This document shows positions 50,624 to 60,150 of a DNA stretch of 64,000 nt, piece by piece. Both the position numbers and the translations under genes were made by a program. Source of the DNA: Parafrankia sp. EUN1f. Lineage in GTDB: Bacteria > Actinomycetota > Actinomycetes > Frankiales > Frankiaceae. The notes beneath the pieces are model-generated. The model was not told the DNA's origin, made no database searches, and was given only the letters and a program-made list of their open reading frames with translations. How positions within the stretch are numbered: the stretch's first letter is position 1; each line of letters begins with the position of its first letter. Where the stretch lies: positions 1 to 64,000 of the forward strand of contig NZ_ADGX01000018.1 of NCBI RefSeq assembly GCF_000177675.1, in the 5' to 3' direction.

Positions 50624-52987
50624 ATGACCGCGTCCGTGCCCGGGTCACCGCAGCTGCCCGGTGCCGACCTGCCCACGGAAGTGACCAGCTTCGTCGGCCG
50701 GCGGCAGGAGCGCGCCGACCTACGGCAGCGGCTCGGGCGGTTTCGGCTGGTGACGCTCGTGGGCGTGGGCGGTGTGGGCAAGACGCGGCTGGCCCTGCGT
50801 ACCGCGGCGGAGGTCCGCGGTGAGTTTCCCGACGGGGTGTGGTTCGTCGAACTGGCGCAGCTGCGTGACCCAGACCTGCTCGCGTATCAGCTCGCGGCGA
50901 CGCTCGGCTGCTCGGCGCCGGCGGATCGGACCGTTCTGAGCACGCTGTCGCGGCACCTGAACGAGAGGCGGTTGCTGCTCGTTCTCGACAACTGCGAGCA
51001 CCTGGCGGACGCCTGCGCAGACCTGGTCGACAGGCTGCTGCGGGCGTGCCCGCGGCTGCGTGTTCTCGTGACGAGCCGAGAATCGCTGCGTGTCGAGGGC
51101 GAGTGCACGTACCTGGTCACGCCGTTCTCAATGCCTGAGCGGCCCAGCCTCGAGGATCGCGGTGAGTCCGGCGGCGACGCCGCCACGCTCTTCCTGGAGC
51201 GGGCTCGCGCGGTGTGGTCAGGCATCGATCTCACCCAGGACGACCGCGACGCGATCGGGGACATCTGCCGTCTGGTCGACGGGATCCCGCTCGCGATCGA
51301 GCTGGCGGCCGTCAGGCTGCGGGCGCTGTCGCCAGCCGAGATCCTGCGGCTGCTCCACGAAGGCAGCGAGGTCCTGCGGCACGACGGTCGCCGGATGCCG
51401 GAGCGGCGGCGCACCCTGCGGGGCTGCATCGACTGGAGCTTCGACCTCTGCACCAGTGCCGAACAGCGCCTGTGGGCGCGGCTGTCGGTGTTCGCCGGCG
51501 GCTTCGAACTCGATGCCGTGGAGGGGATCTGCCAGGGCCCGGGGCTGCCTGAGCCGGTGGTCGACCTGATCCTGTCGCTGGTGGACAAGTCCATCCTGAT
51601 GCCCGAGCCGGGCTCCGGGAACGCGCGTTTCCGGCTCCTGGAGATGCTGCGCCAGTACGGCTACGAGAAGCTGCGGGAAAGCGGCGAGGAAACCGCGATG
51701 CGCCGGGCTCACCGCGACTGGTTCCTCGATCTCGCGACGCGGGCGGAGGGCGGGCTGCTCGGCACCGACCGGCGGCAGTGGCTGCACCGCCTGCGCCGTG
51801 ACCACGCCAACCTCCAGCGGGCGATGGCCTACAGCGCCGAGGCGCACGACCACGCGCAGGGGCGCACCATGGCGCGGTCGCTGCAGCACTACTGGGTGGC
51901 CGACGGGCGGTTCGACGAGGGCCGGACCTGGCTCGCGCGGTTCCTGCGCGCCGACGACGGAACCGTGCTGGATCGCCTCCAGACCGTGCATGCCGCAGGC
52001 TGGCTGGCGACCTTACAGGGCGACGCCGTCGCGTCGGCGGCGATCCTGCGCCAGGGAGCACAGCTGGCCGCCAGCAGCGATGACGCCTCGGCCGCCGCTC
52101 TGATCACCCAGCTGGACGGAATGGACGCGCTCTACACCGGGCAGCCGGTGGCGACCGAGCACCTCGAACTCGCACTGGAGCGGTTTCGCCAGGTCGGTGA
52201 CGTCGACCGCCAGTTGGAGACCCTCGCCCTGCTCACCGTGGCCGCGGCGCTCAGCCCCGCCCCCGTGGAGGCCGGGCGTTACCACGCGGAGTGTGGCGCG
52301 CTGGCCAGGTCCCGTCGCGAGCCGGCACTGCGTCTGTACACGGCCTGGCCCTATGCGCTCGCGGTCTGGCGCTCCGGTGACGTGGAAGCCGCGCTGTCGA
52401 GCGCCCGGGACGCGCTGTCCTTCTCGGCCAGCCGCTCGGACCAGCTGAGCCTCGCGCTGTGCCTGGAGACCATCGCCTGGATCGAGGCAGGCCGCGGCCG
52501 GCACGTGACCGCCGCCGTCCTGCTCGGCGCGGCGGATCGACTGTGGTCGCGGATGGGGACGTCCACCGCGGCCTTCCCCGGCCTGTTCCGCTTTCGTCGT
52601 GATTGTGAGACGGACTCCCGCCGGTTGCTCGGTGATGGCCCGTTCGAGGCCGCGCGGGTTCGCGGTGCCGAGCTGACGCTGGAGGAGGCCTGTTCTCGCG
52701 GCCGCGGCCAGCATGAGGAAGGCGTCCCGCCTGGTGTCGCGAGCGGGATCGCCGACAGGGGCCCACTGTCGGCCGCGGGGCTGACCCGCCGCGAACGGGA
52801 GGTCGCCGGCCTGTTGGCCCTGGGGCGGACCAACAGGGAGATCGCGATGGAGCTGATGATCGCTCCGCGGACCGCGGAGTCACATGTCCACCAGGTCCTC
52901 AGCAAGCTCGGCTTCCACTCCCGCGCGAAGGTCACTGTGTGGTTGGCCGACCAGCTTCGTGGCGCCCCCGAGGCGACGGCCAGCTGA
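50624..52987 (+). CDS. LuxR-family regulator with NB-ARC-type ATPase (large ATP-binding regulator)
   Basis: 787 residues from ATG 50624, with AAAAGG six bases upstream. PTEVTSFVGRRQERADL leads to Walker A GVGGVGKTRLA, Walker B LLLVLDNCEHLADAC, and DGIPLAIELAAVRLRALSP (the GxP motif of STAND ATPases). A middle region of about 300 residues is helical and TPR-like. The C-terminus is a LuxR HTH: LTRREREVAGLLALGRTNREIAMELMIAPRTAESHVHQVLSKLGFHSRAKVTVWL. Such proteins switch on genes when a ligand or partner triggers ATP-dependent assembly. The target is probably nearby but cannot be named. Confidence 0.93.
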   Translation: MTASVPGSPQLPGADLPTEVTSFVGRRQERADLRQRLGRFRLVTLVGVGGVGKTRLALRTAAEVRGEFPDGVWFVELAQLRDPDLLAYQLAATLGCSAPADRTVLSTLSRHLNERRLLLVLDNCEHLADACADLVDRLLRACPRLRVLVTSRESLRVEGECTYLVTPFSMPERPSLEDRGESGGDAATLFLERARAVWSGIDLTQDDRDAIGDICRLVDGIPLAIELAAVRLRALSPAEILRLLHEGSEVLRHDGRRMPERRRTLRGCIDWSFDLCTSAEQRLWARLSVFAGGFELDAVEGICQGPGLPEPVVDLILSLVDKSILMPEPGSGNARFRLLEMLRQYGYEKLRESGEETAMRRAHRDWFLDLATRAEGGLLGTDRRQWLHRLRRDHANLQRAMAYSAEAHDHAQGRTMARSLQHYWVADGRFDEGRTWLARFLRADDGTVLDRLQTVHAAGWLATLQGDAVASAAILRQGAQLAASSDDASAAALITQLDGMDALYTGQPVATEHLELALERFRQVGDVDRQLETLALLTVAAALSPAPVEAGRYHAECGALARSRREPALRLYTAWPYALAVWRSGDVEAALSSARDALSFSASRSDQLSLALCLETIAWIEAGRGRHVTAAVLLGAADRLWSRMGTSTAAFPGLFRFRRDCETDSRRLLGDGPFEAARVRGAELTLEEACSRGRGQHEEGVPPGVASGIADRGPLSAAGLTRREREVAGLLALGRTNREIAMELMIAPRTAESHVHQVLSKLGFHSRAKVTVWLADQLRGAPEATAS

Positions 52988-53536
52988 CAGACGCTGTCGG
53001 CGGACCGACGCCCGCCTCGGATCGGCTCGAACATCGGCTTGAAACTTCTGGATATTTCGGCTAGGTTCACTCGTCGGATGATCGTCGTATGTCGGCGGCG
53101 GCTGTCCGGACTCCCGCGGTTCACCCACGACCAACAGGCCCAGGCGATCGTCGCGGTTGCCTCGAGTGCGGTTTCCTGTTCGAGATCCTCCGCCCGTCCG
53201 TATTCTGGACGCAGGGACGATGTACGACATGAAATCCACCGACGAGGCGGCGACGAAGCGGGTCACGTAACCCTCTCGAACGCGTACTTTCCCCGGTCGG
53301 CGGTAGTTGCCGAAATCCTGTGGACAGCGCCGCTGTCAACCGGAGATGAATCGGATTCCTGCCTGGCCGGCGAAAGCGGCCCCCTGCGTCTCCCAGAAGT
53401 ATCTCACCTCGGTGTTTCCGTCTGCTCGGGCAGGGGTCGCCGATTCTATGGACCTCGGCGGCATGGGACAGGCCGCTGACGGCCGGCGAAGCGCCTGCTT
53501 CGTCGCGCGACCGCAATTTACGAAAGGAGCGACGTT
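52988..53536. other. 549-bp intergenic region
   Basis: Lies between the LuxR-type gene and the secreted AttH-like gene, same strand. Open frames here are short or of improbable composition. GAAACTTCTGGATATTTCGG (53041-53060) is a weaker relative of the AT-rich island motifs. No clear promoter or hairpin; AAAGGAGCGACGTT precedes the next ATG. Confidence 0.5.
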
Positions 53537-54676
53537 ATGACGTCGACCAAGGGCTTCCGGGTCCGGCCGCGGTTCCGAAGACTCGCATCGGTCGTGTTAG
53601 GCGCAGCAGCCAGCCTCGCGCTGGTCGCGGTGCATGCGCCGGTGGCCTCGGCGGCGACGCCCCCGGTGGTGCTGCCGGCGGACGAGTCCGCCCACCCGGA
53701 TGCGGGGATGGAGTGGTGGTACTTCACCGGCCACCTCTCCGGCAAGGACGTCTTCGGCAAGAGCCACTCGTACGGCTTCGAGACAATGGTCGTCCGTAAC
53801 GACGGGCTCGACACCGCGCCGACCGGGGTCATCTACAACGTGAACATGTCGGTCACGGACCTGACCAGGGGTACCTTCAAGCAGAACCGGGACATCTACA
53901 GCATCCAGAATGATCAGACCCCGGCCGGCGGCGGATTCAGCTTCGATGTCGGTGGCGTGCACATGGACGGAAAGAACGGCGTCAATCACATCTGGGGAGG
54001 CTTCCCCGACCTCAGCTATGTGTACAGCGGGCTGACGCTGAAGCAGAGCACGCCGGCCGCGCTGCACGGGGGACCCTCGGGCGTGATCCCCTACGGCCCG
54101 TTCGGTGAGTCGGCCTACTACTCGCAGACGAATCTCGACGTCTCCGGGAAGCTCTTCGACCACGGCCTGCTGGTGAACGTCACCGGAAAGGCCTGGATGG
54201 ACCACCAGTGGGGCAACTGGAACCCCGGCAAGGGTGGCTGGGAGTGGTTCAGTATCCAGCTGTCCAACAACACCCAGTACATGCTCTACTTCATCCGCGA
54301 CGAGAACCACAACTACGTCCAGACGGTCGGGACGCTCGTCAAGCCCGACGGCAGCACCGTGAACCTGCCGGCGAGCCAGCTCAGCGAGACGGCGCTCGGC
54401 AGCTGGACCAGTCCACACACCGGAATCGTGTATCCCCAGAACTGGAATGTCACTGTTCCGGGCGGCACGCTGACTGTGACGTCGCAGTTCCCTGACCAGG
54501 AGGTCTACAGCGACATCGTCACGGTGGGATCGTACTGGGAGGGCACCACGACCGTGTCCGGGACGGTCAACGGCCAGGCTGTGACCGGGCAGGCCTACGC
54601 CGAGGTCATCCCGTTCATCGCGATGCCGGGCCACGGCTATGTCTGGGAGCAGGTCGGAGATCTCCTGGGCCTTTAG
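53537..54676 (+). CDS. secreted AttH/CrtC-like (carotenoid-hydratase-fold lipocalin) protein
   Basis: 379 residues. A signal peptide with RVRPRFRR, hydrophobic LASVVLGAAASLALVAV and a cut after VASA gives an exported mature chain. AHPDAGMEWWYFTGHLSGKDVFGKSHSYGFETMVV and later VTGKAWMDHQWGNW match the tandem-lipocalin AttH/CrtC family (carotenoid 1,2-hydratase relatives); WWYFTGHL and MDHQWG are its hallmark. Members bind or hydrate long isoprenoid or lipid chains. Export suggests handling of a hydrophobic substrate outside the membrane. Followed by a terminator hairpin at 54718. Confidence 0.85.
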   Translation: MTSTKGFRVRPRFRRLASVVLGAAASLALVAVHAPVASAATPPVVLPADESAHPDAGMEWWYFTGHLSGKDVFGKSHSYGFETMVVRNDGLDTAPTGVIYNVNMSVTDLTRGTFKQNRDIYSIQNDQTPAGGGFSFDVGGVHMDGKNGVNHIWGGFPDLSYVYSGLTLKQSTPAALHGGPSGVIPYGPFGESAYYSQTNLDVSGKLFDHGLLVNVTGKAWMDHQWGNWNPGKGGWEWFSIQLSNNTQYMLYFIRDENHNYVQTVGTLVKPDGSTVNLPASQLSETALGSWTSPHTGIVYPQNWNVTVPGGTLTVTSQFPDQEVYSDIVTVGSYWEGTTTVSGTVNGQAVTGQAYAEVIPFIAMPGHGYVWEQVGDLLGL

Positions 54677-54717
54677 CCCGTCGTCTGTACCCCTTCTCGG
54701 GAAAATCCGCTGACCTG

Positions 54718-54747
54718 GGTGGCGGGATCCATCACGGACCCGCCACC
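54718..54747 (+). terminator. terminator after the AttH-like gene
   Basis: GGTGGCGGG (54718-54726) pairs with CCCGCCACC (54739-54747); loop of 12 nt beginning ATCC. 41 bp after the stop. Confidence 0.7.
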
Positions 54748-55007
54748 TGGTTGGCGGGGGGCTTGGTGCCAACTCCGTGGAGGAGACCCGGGTCCGCGTA
54801 GGAGCCTCGGCGCAGGGTGCGGCACCCCGGCCCCGGCCCCCGGCGCAGCGGAGAGCTGAGGGCGATGGCGGGCCGGTGCCACGGGTCCGCCATCGCCGGG
54901 CAGGTTCTCGGCCAGCCAGTGAGCGAGAACATGACCCCGGTCGACGACTTCGCGGCGGCCGCACGCGACTACCGGCCGCGTCGAAGGTCGCCACGGAAGG
55001 GTCGGTT

Positions 55008-55033
55008 GATACATCTACATCTATTGCTCTAGG
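55008..55033. promoter_or_regulatory. AT-rich island motif
   Basis: ATACATCTACATCTATTGCT then CTAGG, 43 bp upstream of the acyl-CoA ligase start. Confidence 0.6.
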
Positions 55034-55075
55034 GTTCCGGGAGGCGGTACAGGAACGCGAGGGGGTACGCAGGTC

Positions 55076-56587
55076 ATGGAGCATCCGAAACTGTTCGCGG
55101 AGACGGCGCCTGACCGCGCGGCGGTGATCATTGGTGATCAGGTCGTTTCGTATGCCGAGCTCGAGGCGCGGTCGAACCGGTTGGCGCACGCGCTGAGATC
55201 TTTGGGTCTGGCGACGGGTAGTCATCTGGCTGTGTTGATGGAGAACCGGTCGGAGTATTTCGAGGTTGTGTGGGCGGGGCTGCGTTCCGGGTTGCTGGTG
55301 ACTCCGATCAACTGGCATCTGTCGGCTGCCGAGGCCGAGTACATCGTGGTGGACTGTGGTGCGACGGCTCTGGTCGCCTCGGCGCCGCGGGCGGACATCG
55401 TGGCCGGTATCAACGCGCCGGCGTTGACGGTGCGGCTTGCTGTGGGTGGGCATATCGATGGGTTCGCCTCGTATGAGGAGACCGTCGCGGCTCATCCGTC
55501 GTCGCCGATCGGTGACGAGTGCGAGGGTAACTGGATGTTCTATTCGTCGGGTACGACCGGCCGGCCGAAGGGGATCGCGCCGGCGGTGGTCGGTGGTTCC
55601 CTGGGTGAGCCGACTGGTTTTACCGCGATGGTCCGGTTCCTTTTCGGCGGTGATGAGTCGACTGTGTATCTCAGTCCGGCGCCGTTTTATCATGCGGCGC
55701 CGTTGGGGTGGGCGACGGCGATTCATCGGATCGGTGGGACGGTCGTGGCGGTGGAGCGCTTTGACGCGGGTGAGTTCCTCGGGCTGATCGAACGTCATCG
55801 GGTGACGTTGGCACAGGTGGTGCCGACGCATATGGTTCGGTTGTTGAAGCTGTCCGAGGTGGAGCGGGCCGGGTTCGACCTGTCCAGTCTGCGGACTCTT
55901 GTGCATGCGGCGGCGCCGTGCCCGCCGGAGGTGAAGCGGGCTGTTCTGGACTGGCTGGGGCCGGTGGTCCATGAGTACTACTCCGGCAGCGAGGGCATCG
56001 GGTTCTGCGTGATCGGGCCGGAGGAATGGCTTGCCCACCCGGGATCAGTCGGGAAGTCGATGCTCGGTCCGGTGCACATTGTCGGGGAGGACGGCAACGA
56101 ACTGCCGCCGCGCTCCGAGGGCAGGGTGTATTTCGAGTCGCCGAACGGTTTCGCCTATCACGGTGATCCGGAGAAGACGGCGGGGGCGTTCAACGAGAAG
56201 GGCTGGGGTACGTTCGGGGAGATCGGATGGGTCGATGAGGAGGGGTATCTCTATCTGACCGACCGGGCGTCGAACATGATTATCTCGGGTGGGGTGAACA
56301 TCTATCCGCGTGAGATCGAGGACGTGCTGATCCTGCATCCGGCTGTCGCGGACGTCGTCGTGATCGGTGTGCCGGACGCGGAGATGGGGGAGTCGGTGCG
56401 TGCTGTGGTGGAGCCGGTGAGTCCGCCGGCTGACCCGGCCGTGCTCGAGGCGGAGCTCATCGAGTTCGTCCGGGATCGGATCGCTCGTTACAAGGCCCCG
56501 CGTTCGGTGGTGTTTTTGGCAGAGTTGCCGCGGTTGCTGACCGGAAAGGTCGCCCGGCGGCTGCTGCCCGCGGAGGTAACCCGCTGA
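55076..56587 (+). CDS. acyl-CoA synthetase/AMP-dependent ligase (FadD-like)
   Basis: 503 residues from ATG 55076. Phosphate loop YSSGTTGRPKGI, A5 motif HEYYSGSEGIG, hinge LTDRASNMIISGGVNIYPREIEDVL and the C-terminal lysine in LPRLLTGKVARRLLP are intact. It should activate a carboxylic acid as an acyl-adenylate and then acyl-CoA. Codon use is distinctive: many T-ending codons and TTG for Leu, unlike the strongly C/G-ending genes on either side, hinting at separate ancestry or weak expression. Monocistronic with its own island motif. Confidence 0.92.
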   Translation: MEHPKLFAETAPDRAAVIIGDQVVSYAELEARSNRLAHALRSLGLATGSHLAVLMENRSEYFEVVWAGLRSGLLVTPINWHLSAAEAEYIVVDCGATALVASAPRADIVAGINAPALTVRLAVGGHIDGFASYEETVAAHPSSPIGDECEGNWMFYSSGTTGRPKGIAPAVVGGSLGEPTGFTAMVRFLFGGDESTVYLSPAPFYHAAPLGWATAIHRIGGTVVAVERFDAGEFLGLIERHRVTLAQVVPTHMVRLLKLSEVERAGFDLSSLRTLVHAAAPCPPEVKRAVLDWLGPVVHEYYSGSEGIGFCVIGPEEWLAHPGSVGKSMLGPVHIVGEDGNELPPRSEGRVYFESPNGFAYHGDPEKTAGAFNEKGWGTFGEIGWVDEEGYLYLTDRASNMIISGGVNIYPREIEDVLILHPAVADVVVIGVPDAEMGESVRAVVEPVSPPADPAVLEAELIEFVRDRIARYKAPRSVVFLAELPRLLTGKVARRLLPAEVTR

Positions 56588-56904
56588 ACCGGCGCCCCAT
56601 CGACCGGAAGACGCAGAGTGCGGGGGGCAGGGTCCGACGGCGCGGTGCTCGGTGCTGGAAAGATGTAGATATTATCCTCTAGACTCCGTGCTGCTGGACG
56701 TCCGGCGCGAACCGCAGGCGGTCATGAAGCACCGCGTTTCCGGCTCAGCCCACGGACGGATGGCGCCAGGGCCGGGCGAGGTGCGGCCTCGTTCTGGCGG
56801 CGGGCCGAGAAGACCGGGCCTCCTGCCGCGAGGAGCACCTTTCAGGGGCCTTCGGGACACGTTCACAGGGCGGCCCCCTGGCCGTCGACCCAGCAGGGAG
56901 AAAC
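56588..56904. other. 317-bp intergenic region with island motif
   Basis: Carries the AT-rich motif at 56661-56687, leaving a leader of over 200 bp before the binding-protein gene. No gene supported on either strand. Confidence 0.55.
56661..56687. promoter_or_regulatory. AT-rich island motif
   Basis: AGATGTAGATATTATCCTCT then AGACTCC, 218 bp upstream of the start at 56905. Confidence 0.6.
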
Positions 56905-58188
56905 ATGGATCAGACCAGCAGTACCGCCGGTTTAGGCATGGCGCAGGGCGTGCGGCGCATGGTCGCGGTGGTCGCCGTCGCGGCGCTCACGTTCGTCGGT
57001 GCCGGGTGCGGCAGCAGCGACAAGGACGACTCGAAGCCGCCGGTCGACGCGTCGGTGCTCGGCCCCGACCAGGTGGCGACCGGTACTCCGATCAAGTTCG
57101 GTGTGGTCAGCGACGGCCAGACTCCGGCGTTCGACAACACCATCCAGCTCGACGCCGCCGAGGCCGTCACCAAGTACCTCAACCAGCACCGCAACGGCGT
57201 CGGGGGACACCCGATCGAGCTGGTGACCTGCGAGACCCAGAACGATCCGAGCAAGGCCTCCGACTGCGCCAACCAGTTCGTGCGGGAGAACATCACGCTG
57301 GCGGTGTTCGGCGAGATCGCGACCATGGCACCGGTGTGGAAGCCGCTGCACGACGCCAAGATCCCGGTCTTCACCTACGCGACCACCGAGGCCGAGGCGA
57401 TCCTGGACAAGGACTCCACGTTCGTCCTCGCCAGCCAGATCGCCGGGCTCGCTGACGTGGCCATCGGTGTCGCCAAGGCGAACAAGATCAAGAAAGTCAC
57501 CGCGGTGGTCATCGACGTCCCGCAGGCGACGGCCTTCTACGATGCCGTTGGCAAGCAGGTCTTCGCTGACGCCGGCATCGACCTGAAGGTGGTCAAGGTG
57601 CCGGTCGGCACGGCCGACATGTCGTCGCAGATGGCGGAGATCGCCTCCGGCGGGCCGACCGAGGTGCACATCATCGGCAACGACGCGTTCTGCATAGCGG
57701 CCTTCAACGGGCTGCGCGCGATGAGCTTCGACGGTCCGATCAGTGTCCTGAACCAGTGTGTGTCCGACAGCTCGAGGAAGGCGATCGGGAGCTATCTGGA
57801 GGGCGTCTCGATGGGCTCGCCGCTGGCGATCGGCGACAACGACAACAAGGACCTCAAACTGTGGAACGCGATCGTCGCGACCTACGGTAAGGAAATCGAC
57901 CTCAGCAACTCGATGGGGCCGACGATCTTCATGACGATGATGGCACTGTATTCGGCGCTCGACGGCATCACGGGCGACGTCACGCCCGAGTCGGTCATCG
58001 CGAAGATCAAGGCTGCGGGGAGCCTGCCGGTGCCGGCCAGCGGCGATCTCACCTTCCGCTGCAACGGCAAGGCGTACGCGCTCACACCCGCGGTCTGCAT
58101 CCGCGGCACGCTGCTCACGACGCTCGACGAGGACGGCAACCCCACCCTGCCCTACCGGGCGACGGGCAACTCGCCGGTCGAGGACTGA
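56905..58188 (+). CDS. ABC-type solute-binding lipoprotein, branched-chain amino-acid (LivJ) class
   Basis: 427 residues from ATG 56905 (CAGGGAG upstream). Signal peptide with RRMVAVVAVAALTFV and lipobox GAGC (Cys about residue 35). The periplasmic-binding type-1 fold begins IKFGVVSDGQTPAFDNTIQLDAAEAVTKYLNQHRNGVGGHPIELVTCETQNDPSKASDCANQFV. Similar proteins bind amino acids, but in catabolic clusters they bind aromatic or alicyclic acids. No permease or ATPase gene is adjacent, so it is an orphan here; the remaining transporter may be elsewhere. Confidence 0.9.
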   Translation: MDQTSSTAGLGMAQGVRRMVAVVAVAALTFVGAGCGSSDKDDSKPPVDASVLGPDQVATGTPIKFGVVSDGQTPAFDNTIQLDAAEAVTKYLNQHRNGVGGHPIELVTCETQNDPSKASDCANQFVRENITLAVFGEIATMAPVWKPLHDAKIPVFTYATTEAEAILDKDSTFVLASQIAGLADVAIGVAKANKIKKVTAVVIDVPQATAFYDAVGKQVFADAGIDLKVVKVPVGTADMSSQMAEIASGGPTEVHIIGNDAFCIAAFNGLRAMSFDGPISVLNQCVSDSSRKAIGSYLEGVSMGSPLAIGDNDNKDLKLWNAIVATYGKEIDLSNSMGPTIFMTMMALYSALDGITGDVTPESVIAKIKAAGSLPVPASGDLTFRCNGKAYALTPAVCIRGTLLTTLDEDGNPTLPYRATGNSPVED

Positions 58189-58216
58189 TCGCGGGCTGCG
58201 CACGCACCGACGCCGT

Positions 58217-58246
58217 GCTCCGCGGGATCCACCATCCCCGCGGAGC
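58217..58246. terminator. bidirectional terminator
   Basis: GCTCCGCGGG (58217-58226) and CCCGCGGAGC (58237-58246), exact 10-bp stem, 10-nt loop, between convergent genes. Confidence 0.85.
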
Positions 58247-58311
58247 GCGGCCGTCGCGGTTGCGGAAACTCGGACCGGCCTGGCCTGGTGGTCGGTGGTG
58301 GTCGCTGCGGG

Positions 58312-60030
58312 TCACCAGCCACGGACGATCCTGTCGGCGTCATCCGTGATCAGTGCACGGACGTCGGTCTTCGCCACCTTGCCGGTGGCGGTCTTCGGCA
58401 GCTCGGCGACGACGAACAGCGCCTCGGGACACTTGAAGGCCGCCAGCCGGTCGGCTGCGAAGGCCCGCAGATCCTCGAGGCCGGGCGTGGCACCGGGGCG
58501 CGGTACGACGACCGCACAGACCCGTTCCCCCATCATCGGCTCGTTCAGCCCGACGACGGCTACCTCGACCACACCCGGATGCTCGTGCAGGACGGCCTCG
58601 ACCTCGGTGCAGTAGACGTTCTCGCCGCCCCGGATCACCACGTCCTTCAAACGGTCCACGACGTGCAGGAAGCCTTCGTCGTCGAGGAAACCGATGTCGC
58701 CCGAGCGGAACCAGCCGTCCTGGAACGACGCCGCGGTCGCAGCCTCGTCGTTCCAGTAGCCCCTGGCCACCTGCGGGGAGCGGAAGCAGATCTCGCCGGT
58801 CCGGCCGGTCGGGAGCGGCTCGCCGTCCGCACCGAGGACCTGTACGTCCGCGGTGAGGTTCGGCCGGCCGACGCAGTCCGGATGCGCCTCGAACTCGACG
58901 CCGACATTGGCCACCACGGCGGATGTCGTCTCGGTGAGACCGTAACCGTTGAGGACCTGGACGTCGGGGCCGAGCACCTCGACGGCACGCGAGACGACGT
59001 CGGGGGGAACCGCGGCACCCCCGATCGAGAAGCCCCTGACGTGCTCCGCGAGCGAGGAGATCCGCGGATGCTCGAGCAGCTGCCGTGCCACGGCCGGGAC
59101 GCCTCCGAGCGCGGTCACCTGCTCCGCGGCGGCCAGGCGCAGGGCCTCCTCGACGTCCCACCGGCGCATCATCACGATCTTGGCGCCGCCGAGTGGACTG
59201 GAGATGATGGTGGTGACGCCGCCGATGTGGAACATCGGGCCGGTCGAGAGCGTCGCGGGCTGGCGGTTCTCGCGCGGCACCCGGCCGGCGACGATGCCTT
59301 CGCGCAGGTTCGCGAAGGCCATGTTCCAGATGTTGGCGGTCATCGCCCGGTTCGTGCTGACGGCGCCCTTGGGGCGCCCGGTGGTGCCGGAGGTGAACAA
59401 CAGGGTCACCGGGTCGTCGCGGTCCAGCCGCGCGATGGCGTCGTCGTCGATCGGCTCCGCGGCTGTGAGCTCGGCGAACGGTACGTCACCCAGATCGGAA
59501 CGCACGCCGACGAGGGTCGGGCCGTCGGGCCTGCCGGCCGCGCGCACCCGGCTCAGGCGTTCCTCGTCCGCGAACAGCACCGACACCGCGGCGTCCCGTA
59601 GGGCGTAGTCGAGTTCCGGCGCGGTCCACCATGCGTTCAGCGGCGTGACGATGGCGCCGACGAGGAGGGCGCCCCAGAACGACGTCACGTACTCCGGCAG
59701 GTTGCGCATGGCGATGCCCACCCGGTCGCCGGGACGCACGCCGTGGACGGACCGCAACTGTGCGGCCACCGCCCGCGCCTGCAGCCGGGTCTGGGCGAAG
59801 GTCTGCCGCTCGTCCAGGTAGACCGTGTGGATCAGGGTCTGGTGGGCGGCGCCCATGAGAAAGATGTCGTTGACGGTGCGCGGCCCGCGGGCGAAGTCGC
59901 GCAGTGGGATGCCGTGGAGCTCCACGTTCTCGACCTCGAACGCTCCACCGGGTCCGATGAGGGGAGCCAGCCGCGGATCGTCGCGATAGACCGGAGCGAT
60001 ACCGGAGTCGGCCAGGGTGTGTCGGGTCAT
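58312..60030 (-). CDS. acyl-CoA synthetase/AMP-dependent ligase (FadD-like)
   Basis: 572 residues from ATG 60030; the open frame extends upstream but without family sequence. LLFTSGTTGRPKGAV phosphate loop, GPMFHIGG, LNGYGLTETTSAVV, DIGFLDDEGFLHVVDRLKDVVIRGGENVYCTEVEAVL and LPKTATGKVAKTDVR (catalytic Lys) are all present. Longer than the ligase at 55076, with an N-terminal part (SGIAPVYRDDPRLAPLIGPGGAFEVENVELHGIPLRDFARGP) seen in a mycobacterial/Frankia subgroup. Two different ligases suggest more than one acid entering the pathway. Confidence 0.92.
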   Translation of the reverse strand: MTRHTLADSGIAPVYRDDPRLAPLIGPGGAFEVENVELHGIPLRDFARGPRTVNDIFLMGAAHQTLIHTVYLDERQTFAQTRLQARAVAAQLRSVHGVRPGDRVGIAMRNLPEYVTSFWGALLVGAIVTPLNAWWTAPELDYALRDAAVSVLFADEERLSRVRAAGRPDGPTLVGVRSDLGDVPFAELTAAEPIDDDAIARLDRDDPVTLLFTSGTTGRPKGAVSTNRAMTANIWNMAFANLREGIVAGRVPRENRQPATLSTGPMFHIGGVTTIISSPLGGAKIVMMRRWDVEEALRLAAAEQVTALGGVPAVARQLLEHPRISSLAEHVRGFSIGGAAVPPDVVSRAVEVLGPDVQVLNGYGLTETTSAVVANVGVEFEAHPDCVGRPNLTADVQVLGADGEPLPTGRTGEICFRSPQVARGYWNDEAATAASFQDGWFRSGDIGFLDDEGFLHVVDRLKDVVIRGGENVYCTEVEAVLHEHPGVVEVAVVGLNEPMMGERVCAVVVPRPGATPGLEDLRAFAADRLAAFKCPEALFVVAELPKTATGKVAKTDVRALITDDADRIVRGW

Positions 60031-60133
60031 CGCGGGAGAACCGCCCTTCGTGCGTGGGTCCCTGTCCGTTCCGGCCGCGGAACCGCAGGTCGACGGACCT
60101 TCCCTCGGTGGGTTGTACCGCATCCAGGCAAAA

Positions 60134-60150
60134 ACATCGAGATGTATTGG
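60134..60150. promoter_or_regulatory. AT-rich island motif
   Basis: ACATCGAGATGT (one mismatched central pair from a perfect palindrome) continuing ATTGG, 104 bp upstream of the minus-strand ligase. Confidence 0.6.

Larger units (their letters stand above)
54677..55075. other. 399-bp intergenic region with terminator and island motif
   Basis: Holds the hairpin at 54718-54747 and the AT-rich motif at 55008-55033. The remainder is high-GC and noncoding as far as can be told. Confidence 0.6.

Noticed and set aside
52880-53266. 128-codon minus-strand frame after the LuxR-type gene
   Set aside because: Overlaps the LuxR HTH in antisense and has no start signal or family resemblance.
53597-56038. 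813-codon minus-strand frame
   Set aside because: Antisense shadow of the AttH-like and acyl-CoA ligase genes; Arg/His-rich and without domains.
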